Shown here one piece after another: positions 8,348 through 15,873 of a stretch of 64,000 nt of DNA. The notes below the pieces were generated by a model, which saw only the letters and a program-made list of their open reading frames with translations, was not told the DNA's origin and did not search any database. A program made the translations under genes and the position numbers. Source of the DNA: JAIRVZ01 sp031553415 (lineage in GTDB: Bacteria > Bacteroidota > Bacteroidia > Bacteroidales > Azobacteroidaceae); contig JAVBLO010000063.1 in NCBI GenBank assembly GCA_031553415.1, positions 1 through 64,000 on the forward strand. Direction: 5' to 3'. Position 1 is the stretch's first letter, and each line of letters begins with the position of its first letter.

Positions 8348-8445
8348 AGGCTTCCTACACTCCTTCTATTTATGACGGCAAATGTAAGCATCATTAATTT
8401 TAGCAAAATATTATTTCCAAAAATTGATTGAAATTTAATTATTTT

Positions 8446-8453
8446 TAACTTTG
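8446..8453 (+). promoter_or_regulatory. -7 element of the T9SS operon (TAACTTTG)
   Basis: TAACTTTG fits TAnnTTTG. It lies 43 bases before the GTG proposed as start of the porP/sprF gene and is the only such element in the gap, so it probably drives the whole T9SS cluster. Confidence 0.65.
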
Positions 8454-8495
8454 CACCTGATACAATATTTTTCACAGATTCCGTTACTTATAAAG

Positions 8496-9458
8496 GTGAA
8501 AAGGCTTTTATTCATAACTATTATATTAGTTTCTGTCAACTGTCTCCGGGTGACGGGTCAATATGATGCGCAGCTCAGTAACTACTGGGCAGCTACCAGT
8601 TATTATAATCCGGGATATGCCGGTCAATCCGGCAAACTGGAAATGACAGCCTTGAACCGTCAGCAATGGTTGGGTTTTGATAATTCGCCCCGTACGATGT
8701 TGATTTCGGCCGACTTGCCATTTGCCTTTTTAGGAAGAACGCATGGTGTTGGTGTTATCGTGTTTTCAGAAAGTCTGGGATTATTCAAGCATTCAATCAT
8801 GGCTGGTCAGTATGCATATAAAAAAAAACTTTTTAAAGGAGATTTCAGCGCTGGCATCCAGGTCTCGAAAATCGATGAATCCTGGTTTGGGAGCAAAGTG
8901 GAAATAACTCCGCCGGAATCTGACGACACACATGAAAGTACTGACGATGGAATTCCTGCAGTAGATATAAAATCGTCGGCAATAGATTTTTCACTTGGTC
9001 TTTTCTATTCGCGGAAACAATGGCATGCAGGCTTTTCAGTCACACACATATTAGAGCCTGAAATGAAAGAGGAAGAAGGGGAAACAAAATTAGTGTATTT
9101 GCCCAGAGGTTATTATTTAATGGGAGGATACAATATTCAGTTCAGCAATCCGTTATTAGAATTACGCCCGTCTGTATTCGTTAAATCAACCATACAGATG
9201 AATCAGTTAGATGTATCGGCCAGACTCTTTTATAACAAGATGTTTTATGCAGGTTTAGGCTGGCGGTATGGGGATGCGGGGATCGTAATGCTCGGAGCAA
9301 ATATTAAGAGTTTTCAGGTCGGTTATGCTTACGATTTTCCAATATCAGCGATCAGAAAAGGAACAACAGGCAGTCATGAAGTATTTTTGAAATACTCAAT
9401 TGACTTAAACCTGAATAAAAGAACAAAGAATCAACATAAAAGCGTTAGAATATTATGA
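8496..9458 (+). CDS. PorP/SprF family type IX secretion outer-membrane protein
   Basis: The roughly 320-residue protein is a PorP/SprF barrel, which anchors T9SS or gliding parts and adhesins at the outer membrane. QYDAQLSNYWAATSYYNPGYAG after the signal peptide is the family hallmark, and KYSIDLNLN closes the barrel. I choose GTG at 8496 because a promoter -7 element overlaps the earlier possible start at 8451, and the GTG directly precedes a normal signal peptide (KRLLFITIILVSVNC). It overlaps gldK by 4 bp. Confidence 0.88.
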   Translation: MKRLLFITIILVSVNCLRVTGQYDAQLSNYWAATSYYNPGYAGQSGKLEMTALNRQQWLGFDNSPRTMLISADLPFAFLGRTHGVGVIVFSESLGLFKHSIMAGQYAYKKKLFKGDFSAGIQVSKIDESWFGSKVEITPPESDDTHESTDDGIPAVDIKSSAIDFSLGLFYSRKQWHAGFSVTHILEPEMKEEEGETKLVYLPRGYYLMGGYNIQFSNPLLELRPSVFVKSTIQMNQLDVSARLFYNKMFYAGLGWRYGDAGIVMLGANIKSFQVGYAYDFPISAIRKGTTGSHEVFLKYSIDLNLNKRTKNQHKSVRIL

Positions 9459-10876
9459 TGAAAAAAGCGATATTCATCATTGCGGTCGCAGCAATACTCA
9501 CAGCTTGCGGTAATTCATTCCAGGGAGTAGGTGGTGAACTTACGGGTGTAAGTGCTCCTGCATGGGACGAACCTTCACCTCATGGAATGGTCTTGATAAA
9601 ACGGGGAGCTTTCGACATGGGTCCGGCAGAAACAGATTCATTATGGGGCACATACCAAAATACAAAAGGAGTTTCTATTGATGCTTTCTGGATGGATGCA
9701 ACAGAAATCACCAATGCACAATACAGGCAATTCCTTTATTTTGTAAGGGATTCCATTGTCAGGGAACGCCTGTATGATCCCGCTTATGCAGGAGATGATC
9801 GTTATAAAATAGAAGAAGACAAACAAGGAAATCCGATTGACCCGCCTGTTTTGAATTGGAGCCGTCCGATTCCCACTGAAAAACGGGCTAACGAAGATGA
9901 ATTAGCAGCCATTAACAGTGTATATTATGTACACCCGGTTACAAAAGAAAAAAAATTAGACCCGAAGCAAATGATTTACCGTTATGACTGGTATGATTAT
10001 ACTTCTGCTTCCCTTCGCAAAAACCGTTTGAACCCTGCCGACAGGATTAAAAACACTGATATAAAAGTAGACCCGAACCAGGTAGTAATGATTTCAAAAG
10101 ACACTGCTTACATCAATGAAGAAGGTGCCATTATCAGGGAAACCATTACCCGTCCGTTAAGTTCAGAATATGACTTCCTGAACACTTACATTGTAAATAT
10201 ATATCCAGATGAAACTGTTTGGGTAAATGATTTCAACAATGCTTACAACGAACCTTATGTAAGGATGTATTTCAACCATCCCGGATATAACGACTATCCG
10301 GTAGTCGGCGTATCGTGGGAGCAGGCAACTGCATTCTGTACATGGAGAACAAACTATTTAATGATGTCGGCCAGTTTAAAAGGCCGGGTTATCGAACCTT
10401 ACCGTTTACCAACAGAAGGAGAATGGGAATATGCGGCACGTAGTGGAAAAAATGAAAATAAATACCCCTGGAGTCAGGAAGGGGTAACAGGAAACAAAGG
10501 TTGTTTCCTGGGGAATTTCAAACCGGACAAAGGCAACTACGTAAAAGACGGTTACCTGATATCGGCCAAAGTTGCATCTTTTTCACCAAACGAATTCGGA
10601 TTATATGATATGGCAGGAAACGTAGCGGAATGGACTTCCACGGCATTTCTTGAATCCGGACCGGAAATTATGAGTGATATGAACCCTGAATATCGCTATA
10701 ATGCAGCAAAAGAAGACCCTTATGCTTTAAAGAAAAAAGTAGTAAGAGGAGGTTCCTGGAAAGACGTGGCACACTTTGTGCGCTCTGATGTCAGGAGTTT
10801 CGAATATCAGAATGAGCAACGATCTTATATCGGCTTCCGTTGCGTAAGGACACAAGTTGGATTTGGAAAAAAATAA
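9455..10876 (+). CDS. gldK: Type IX secretion ring lipoprotein GldK/PorK
   Basis: GldK forms, with GldN, the periplasmic ring of the T9SS under the outer membrane. The 473-residue protein has a lipobox (ILTAC, Cys18) and a fold of the formylglycine-generating enzyme type: GMVLIKRGAFDMG, then VVGVSWEQATAFCTWR, YRLPTEGEWEYAA, MAGNVAEW and VVRGGSWKD...GFRCV. The catalytic cysteine pair of true FGE after GGSW is absent (KDVAHFVRSDVR), as expected for a structural member. Start overlaps the porP stop (ATGATGA context; 9455 or 9458). Confidence 0.95.
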   Translation: MMKKAIFIIAVAAILTACGNSFQGVGGELTGVSAPAWDEPSPHGMVLIKRGAFDMGPAETDSLWGTYQNTKGVSIDAFWMDATEITNAQYRQFLYFVRDSIVRERLYDPAYAGDDRYKIEEDKQGNPIDPPVLNWSRPIPTEKRANEDELAAINSVYYVHPVTKEKKLDPKQMIYRYDWYDYTSASLRKNRLNPADRIKNTDIKVDPNQVVMISKDTAYINEEGAIIRETITRPLSSEYDFLNTYIVNIYPDETVWVNDFNNAYNEPYVRMYFNHPGYNDYPVVGVSWEQATAFCTWRTNYLMMSASLKGRVIEPYRLPTEGEWEYAARSGKNENKYPWSQEGVTGNKGCFLGNFKPDKGNYVKDGYLISAKVASFSPNEFGLYDMAGNVAEWTSTAFLESGPEIMSDMNPEYRYNAAKEDPYALKKKVVRGGSWKDVAHFVRSDVRSFEYQNEQRSYIGFRCVRTQVGFGKK

Positions 10877-10882
10877 AATAAC

Positions 10883-12079
10883 ATGGGAATTAAGAGAAGA
10901 TATAAGAATATGGTTGAAAAATTCTTGTCGAAAGATCAGGGCAAGAGATTTTTTCAATTCTTTTACAGCTTTGGAGCTGCGATAGTACTTATTGGCGCTT
11001 TGGCCAAAATTAACCACTGGCCTTACGGAATGGGAACAATATTACTTACCATAGGTATGATAACCGAGGTACTGGTATTCATCGTTTCTGCTTTCGACCG
11101 CCCTGCAAAAGATTATAGCTGGGAAAATGTATTCCCAGTGCTGGATTCTAAAGATCCCGAAGATCGTCCTGATTTTGCATCCAATGGTAGTGGAGGTGGA
11201 AGCGGCTCTGTTGTTATTGGTGGTAGAAGCGATTCCGGAGAAGGTGTTGAAGGTTCAGGTATTGCAGCTGCCGGAGGCGGTGGATTCGGTGGCGGACCTG
11301 TTATCATAGGTGGCGGTGTTTTTGGTGGCGGCTCTTTTGGCAGTGGTGGCGGTTCCTACGGTGAAGGCGTTTACGGCGGTGATGGAGAAGTCAGTCCTGC
11401 AGCAGCCAAACAATCATTTGGAATTCCTTCGCATGTGGATATTTCGGAAGAGGACACCAACGCATTAACTGCAAGTATTAAAAAGTTGTCGGCAGCAGCA
11501 GAACAACTATCCAAAATGGCTGAATTGACAGATGCAACACAACAATATCTGGATAAATTATCCGGTATGTCTGAAAATATGGAACGTTTCAGTAATGTAA
11601 CCAACGATTTGACCAATGTTTCTGATGTATTGCTGAATTCTTACAGGACTATCACAGACAACTCCGATGGTATCACTGAAAATTCTACAAGTTATGTACA
11701 CCAAATGGATGCATTGAACCAAAATGTAGCCAAATTGAATCACATTTACGAAATCCAGATACAAAGCATCAATTCCCAAATGGAAGCAATCAGTAGGATT
11801 AACGCTGGTTTAATGCGCATGAGGGAAATGTATGAAGGATCTGTAATGGACAGCACTGTATTCCGCAGTGAAACAGAAAAAATGACGCACCAGATTGCAG
11901 CGCTCAATGGAGTTTATACCCGCTTATTGAATGCGATGACAATGAACATGAATATGCAACAAGGCATGTACAACCCAAATCCAGGATATAATCCGGGTTA
12001 CAATCCCAACCCGAATCCAAATCCGGGAAATTATAACCCTGGTGCAACAGGAGGCTATAATCCTAATCCAAACGTTTAA
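10883..12079 (+). CDS. gldL: Type IX secretion motor protein GldL/PorL, enlarged
   Basis: GldL and GldM make the inner-membrane, proton-driven motor of T9SS. Two membrane helices are visible at about 28-45 and 50-71, with a glutamate (E62) in the second, where the family has its key charged residue; NHWPYG in the turn is typical. The rest is cytoplasmic: a Gly-rich linker (101-168), a helical coiled-coil-like part (180-345) and an Asn-Pro repeat tail (355-398). At 398 residues it is longer than most relatives because of these two low-complexity parts. It begins 6 bp after gldK and ends 2 bp before gldM. Confidence 0.95.
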   Translation: MGIKRRYKNMVEKFLSKDQGKRFFQFFYSFGAAIVLIGALAKINHWPYGMGTILLTIGMITEVLVFIVSAFDRPAKDYSWENVFPVLDSKDPEDRPDFASNGSGGGSGSVVIGGRSDSGEGVEGSGIAAAGGGGFGGGPVIIGGGVFGGGSFGSGGGSYGEGVYGGDGEVSPAAAKQSFGIPSHVDISEEDTNALTASIKKLSAAAEQLSKMAELTDATQQYLDKLSGMSENMERFSNVTNDLTNVSDVLLNSYRTITDNSDGITENSTSYVHQMDALNQNVAKLNHIYEIQIQSINSQMEAISRINAGLMRMREMYEGSVMDSTVFRSETEKMTHQIAALNGVYTRLLNAMTMNMNMQQGMYNPNPGYNPGYNPNPNPNPGNYNPGATGGYNPNPNV

Positions 12080-12081
12080 AA

Positions 12082-13641
12082 ATGGCATCAAACAGTCCTA
12101 ATTCTCCACGGCAGAAGATGATAAACCTGATGTATCTGGTTTTCATAGCCATGCTTGCCCTCAACGTGCCGGCTGAGGTGCTGGATAGTTTTGTGCTCGT
12201 GGGAGAAAGTCTTGGTAGTTCGGCAACTACTTCATCAAGCAAAAATGAACACACTTTCGACAATATAAAATCACTTTACCAATCTAATCCCGAAAAAACA
12301 GAAAAATGGTATCTTCTGGCACAAAAGGTAAAAGAAAAATCCGATTCACTATATAATTTCATTGCTGAAAAGAAAATTGAAATTGTAAAAAATGCTGATG
12401 GAGAAAAAGGTAATCCCGATAATTTGCAACATCCCGACGACTTGAACGCAGCATTCGAAGTCATGATGGCTCCTGGTAAAAAAGGTGGAGAGAGGTTAAG
12501 AGAAGATGTGGAATCATATAGAGAATTCATTACAAGTTTGATACTGGATACGATTCAAAAACAGATTATTGAAACGAACTTAAGCACAACTCCTTCTGAA
12601 AAAGCGAAGAAAGACAAACAATCGTGGGAAGGTTCAATGTTCTACCAGATGCCTTTGGTTGCTTCGATTACTCTTATGACCAAGTTACAGAACGATGTTC
12701 GTTCTGCCGAAAGTGAAGCACTGAATACATTGCTGAAAAATATTGATGTAGGAGATTTTCGTGTAAACAAAATCGAAGCTTTTGTAATTCCGAAATCCCA
12801 AACTGTGGTGCAAGGAGGAACTTATTCTGCCAATTTAGTGCTTGCAGCGGTAGATTCTACCCAAACTCCTAGAATATTTGTAAATGGCAAAGAACTCCCT
12901 CAAAAAGACAACGGATTATACCAGGTTGGAACAAGTTCTACCGGTTCTTTTCCGATAAAAGGTTATATCGAGGTGACTAAAGATGGGTTACCTTTCCGTC
13001 GGGATTTTTCTTCTGAGTATTTTGTTGTAGAACCCAGTGCAACCATCTTCCCGACATTGATGAACGTATTGTATGCCAATTACGAAAACCCGATTGAAAT
13101 TGCTGTGCCTGGCGTTCCCGGACAAAGCGTTTCTGCAACCATGAGTAATGGCCGGTTGGAGAGGAAAGGAAACAATATATGGAATGCTTATCCTTCAAAA
13201 GCAGGAACAGATGCAGTAATTACTGTTACAGCCAATATTGGAGGAAAAACCCAGACAATGGCTAACCGCAGTTATCGCGTCAGACCATTACCCGACCCAA
13301 TGCCATTCATAGAATACACGGATGAAAATGGTAATCCGAAAAAATTCAGAGGAGGAAGATTGCCCAAAAGTATTTTACTTAATACAGAAGATTTGAAAGC
13401 CGCCATCGACGACGATTTATTGAGGGTAAATTTCTCCGTAATAAGATTTGAGACTATGTTTTTCGACGCTTATGGGAATGCTTTGCCGGTACCTTCTGAT
13501 GGTTCAAAATTTTCTTCGGCACAAAAAGACAGACTACGCAGTTTGTCGAAAGGAAAAACCTTTTATATCAGGGGGGTAGTTGCCCGTGGACCGGGTGGTG
13601 ACGAAAGGACACTCTCTCCTATTGAAGTAACCGTAAATTAA
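12082..13641 (+). CDS. gldM: Type IX secretion motor protein GldM/PorM
   Basis: The 519-residue protein matches GldM: a short cytoplasmic start (MASNSPNSPRQK), one membrane helix (MINLMYLVFIAMLALNVPAEVLDSF) and a long periplasmic part of successive domains that reaches the GldK/N ring. The region IFPTLMNVLYANYENPIEIAVPG is a family hallmark in the third/fourth domain, and GDERTLSPIEVTVN is a normal end. It lies 2 bp after gldL and 15 bp before gldN. Confidence 0.96.
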   Translation: MASNSPNSPRQKMINLMYLVFIAMLALNVPAEVLDSFVLVGESLGSSATTSSSKNEHTFDNIKSLYQSNPEKTEKWYLLAQKVKEKSDSLYNFIAEKKIEIVKNADGEKGNPDNLQHPDDLNAAFEVMMAPGKKGGERLREDVESYREFITSLILDTIQKQIIETNLSTTPSEKAKKDKQSWEGSMFYQMPLVASITLMTKLQNDVRSAESEALNTLLKNIDVGDFRVNKIEAFVIPKSQTVVQGGTYSANLVLAAVDSTQTPRIFVNGKELPQKDNGLYQVGTSSTGSFPIKGYIEVTKDGLPFRRDFSSEYFVVEPSATIFPTLMNVLYANYENPIEIAVPGVPGQSVSATMSNGRLERKGNNIWNAYPSKAGTDAVITVTANIGGKTQTMANRSYRVRPLPDPMPFIEYTDENGNPKKFRGGRLPKSILLNTEDLKAAIDDDLLRVNFSVIRFETMFFDAYGNALPVPSDGSKFSSAQKDRLRSLSKGKTFYIRGVVARGPGGDERTLSPIEVTVN

Positions 13642-13656
13642 AAACGTACAAGATAT

Positions 13657-14706
13657 ATGAAACCGTTTTATTATATTGCTGCTTTGTTGTTAGTTTGTAT
13701 TCTGGCTCAGGATTCCTTAGCCCAAGCTCCAACGCGGACAAGAAGAACTGCCGAAAGCAATAATAACAATTCAGGATTACCGGAACTTACTGTCAGGGCA
13801 AAAGCAAAAAATGATTCCCAGGGAGTAAATATTGATAATGTTGTCTGGCTCCGGGTGTTGTACCGTGAAATAGACTTGAAAAAAGAGGCAAACAGTCCGC
13901 TTTATTATCCGACAGAACCCATTGGCGACCGGATGAACCTTTTCACCTTAATGTTCAAACTATTGGGAGAAGGAAAGTTAATTGCTTACGAATATATCGA
14001 CGACAGAAGGGAAGTTTTTACAGAGCAATACAAGGTTGATTTTGAGAAATTCCTTAAAACCCATCATATCATATACAAAAAAAACGGTACAGGCCCAACG
14101 GCTTCATTTGTCATTGATGAAAGCGACATTCCGAGCAACGAAGTGTTGACTTACTACATAAAAGAAGCTTATTATTTCGATCAGGCTACAGGGACTTTCG
14201 GTACTGAAGTTTTAGCGCTCTGTCCCATACGGATGAGAGAAGGTGATTTTGGAGAAAACCTCCGTATGCCATTATTTTGGGTGCCTTACGAAAATATACG
14301 TCCATATATTTCCCGTTCGCTGATTATGACATCCAACTATAATAATGCCCTGACTTATACAACCGACGATTTTTTCCAGTTGAAAATGTATAAGGGAGAT
14401 ATTATTAAAACAACCAACATGATGAACCAAACGCTGGCGGAACAATTCCCCGACTCAGCAAAATATAAGCATGCTCAGGACAGTATCGACAAACAGATGA
14501 AAAATTTTGAAGCAAAACTGTGGTTGCCGAAAGATACTGCGAAAGTGGTTGCCGATACTAAGGAGAAAAAAACAAAAACAGATAATACATCGGTAAGGGC
14601 ATCCCGTTCCAGCAACTCAGGTGGAAGCAGCACAAAATCATCTGCTCCTAAAACCTCTTCACCAAAAGCATCTTCAACGCCGACAAAGAGTGTCCGGAGA
14701 AGATAA
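13657..14706 (+). CDS. gldN: Type IX secretion ring protein GldN/PorN
   Basis: The 349-residue periplasmic protein has a signal peptide (cut near SLAQ, residue 23) and the GldN core: NVVWLRVLYREIDLKKEAN, then PLYYPTEPIGDRMNLF, and later LGICPIRM-like ALCPIRMREGDFGE and PLFWVPYENIRP. It partners GldK in the ring. The last 50 residues are a Lys/Ser/Thr-rich disordered tail. The stop codon TAA shares its last A with the ATG of the chromate transporter gene. Confidence 0.94.
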   Translation: MKPFYYIAALLLVCILAQDSLAQAPTRTRRTAESNNNNSGLPELTVRAKAKNDSQGVNIDNVVWLRVLYREIDLKKEANSPLYYPTEPIGDRMNLFTLMFKLLGEGKLIAYEYIDDRREVFTEQYKVDFEKFLKTHHIIYKKNGTGPTASFVIDESDIPSNEVLTYYIKEAYYFDQATGTFGTEVLALCPIRMREGDFGENLRMPLFWVPYENIRPYISRSLIMTSNYNNALTYTTDDFFQLKMYKGDIIKTTNMMNQTLAEQFPDSAKYKHAQDSIDKQMKNFEAKLWLPKDTAKVVADTKEKKTKTDNTSVRASRSSNSGGSSTKSSAPKTSSPKASSTPTKSVRRR

Positions 14707-15245
14707 TGAACCTTTATTGGCAGATATTTTATACATTCGCTAAAATCGGTGCATTCACAATTGGCGGAGGTTACGCGATGATACCACTCATCCAGCGGGA
14801 AGTGGTAGATAAAAAGCAATGGATATCAAAAAGTGACTTTATTGATATGATTGCAGTTTCACAAACAGTTCCGGGAGTACTGGCGGTTAATATCGCGATT
14901 TTTGCAGGATATAAGCTAAAAAAAAATATGGGTAGTATAGTTGCCACTTTAGGCGCTGTACTACCTTCTTTTTTAATAATATTAGCTATCGCCATGTTTT
15001 TCAGGCGATTTGAAGACAATATCTGGATACAGAAAATGTTTAAGGCTATCCGTCCCGCAGTAGTTGCCCTGATAGCCGTACCGGTTTTCACTACAGCCAA
15101 AGAAGTAGGAATCAATATAAAAACAATCATCATTCCCATTGCTGCTGCCTTTTTGATTTGGTATTGGGGAGTCTCTCCCGTTTATATCGTTTTGGCAGCA
15201 GGCCTGGGAGGAATTATCTATGGAAAATTACGAATTACGAATTAA
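14706..15245 (+). CDS. Chromate transporter family, half-size (first of pair)
   Basis: The 179-residue membrane protein is a short-chain CHR protein: KIGAFTIGGGYAMIPLIQREVV is the first CHR signature (FGGGYAM type) and SQTVPGVLAVNIAIFAGYK the second. Short CHR proteins work as pairs of opposite membrane orientation; the partner is encoded at 15313. Chromate efflux is the known activity of some relatives, but many are of unknown substrate. Its ATG overlaps the gldN stop by one base, so translation is likely coupled. Confidence 0.88.
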   Translation: MNLYWQIFYTFAKIGAFTIGGGYAMIPLIQREVVDKKQWISKSDFIDMIAVSQTVPGVLAVNIAIFAGYKLKKNMGSIVATLGAVLPSFLIILAIAMFFRRFEDNIWIQKMFKAIRPAVVALIAVPVFTTAKEVGINIKTIIIPIAAAFLIWYWGVSPVYIVLAAGLGGIIYGKLRITN

Positions 15246-15312
15246 AAATTACGAATTGTTTTGTTTTCAGACCAGTTCAATTTCTAATTCGTAATTCGTA
15301 ATTCGTAATTTT
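15221..15312. repeat. Inverted cluster of AATTACG tandem units
   Basis: Copies of AATTACGAATTACGAATTA (about 15223-15257) face AATTCGTAATTCGTAATTCG (about 15281-15310), so the transcript could fold into a long AT-rich hairpin. It covers the last codons of the first chromate transporter gene (LRITN) and the whole gap to the second gene. Confidence 0.75.
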
Positions 15313-15837
15313 ATGATATATTTGAAGCTCTTCATCACTTATTTCAAAATCGGACTGTTCGGGTTCGGTGGAGGATATGCTATGCTGTCTTTGATACAGG
15401 ATGAAGTAGTGAATAAACATGAATGGCTTACTCTTCAGGAATTCACAGATATTGTAGCCATTTCCCAAATGACTCCGGGACCTATCGGTATCAACAGCTC
15501 TACATATATCGGATACACAGTTACCCATAGCGTTTGGGGCTCTGTAGTAGCAACTTTTGCCGTTTGCCTTCCTTCTTTCATTATAGTATTAGCCATTGCC
15601 CATACATATAAAAAATTCCGCAAAAATAAATATGTCGATTACGCTTTTCAGGGATTACGTCCTGCCGTAGTTGGTTTAATTGCAGCAGCAGCCTTATTAT
15701 TAATGAACCACGAAAACTTCATAGATTACAAAAGTATTATTATCTTTGGTGTAGCATTTATTGCAACCAAATTTCTGAAAATTCATCCTATTTTAATGAT
15801 AGCATTGGCTGCTGTGGCAGGATTAATTATATATTAA
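15313..15837 (+). CDS. Chromate transporter family, half-size (second of pair)
   Basis: The 174-residue partner of the preceding gene has the same CHR motifs: KIGLFGFGGGYAMLSLIQDEVV and SQMTPGPIGINSSTYIGY. Several hydrophobic helices follow. The two are related to each other and probably form a heterodimeric transporter in the inner membrane. A 67-base gap filled by the AATTACG inverted repeat separates them. Confidence 0.88.
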   Translation: MIYLKLFITYFKIGLFGFGGGYAMLSLIQDEVVNKHEWLTLQEFTDIVAISQMTPGPIGINSSTYIGYTVTHSVWGSVVATFAVCLPSFIIVLAIAHTYKKFRKNKYVDYAFQGLRPAVVGLIAAAALLLMNHENFIDYKSIIIFGVAFIATKFLKIHPILMIALAAVAGLIIY

Positions 15838-15873
15838 AATCTATAGTAGGGAACGATTTGAAACAAAAATTAG

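Noticed and set aside
8234..8431. Open frame of 65 codons upstream of the T9SS cluster
   Set aside because: Its middle is the translation of the REP-like palindrome (VIAGLTRNLL type), a known false gene.
9455..10876. GldK considered as an active formylglycine-generating enzyme
   Set aside because: The active-site cysteine pair after GGSW is absent and the context is the T9SS ring operon.
14706..15837. Two chromate transporter genes considered as one gene split by a frameshift
   Set aside because: Each half has a full set of CHR motifs and its own start; short CHR proteins are normally encoded as pairs.
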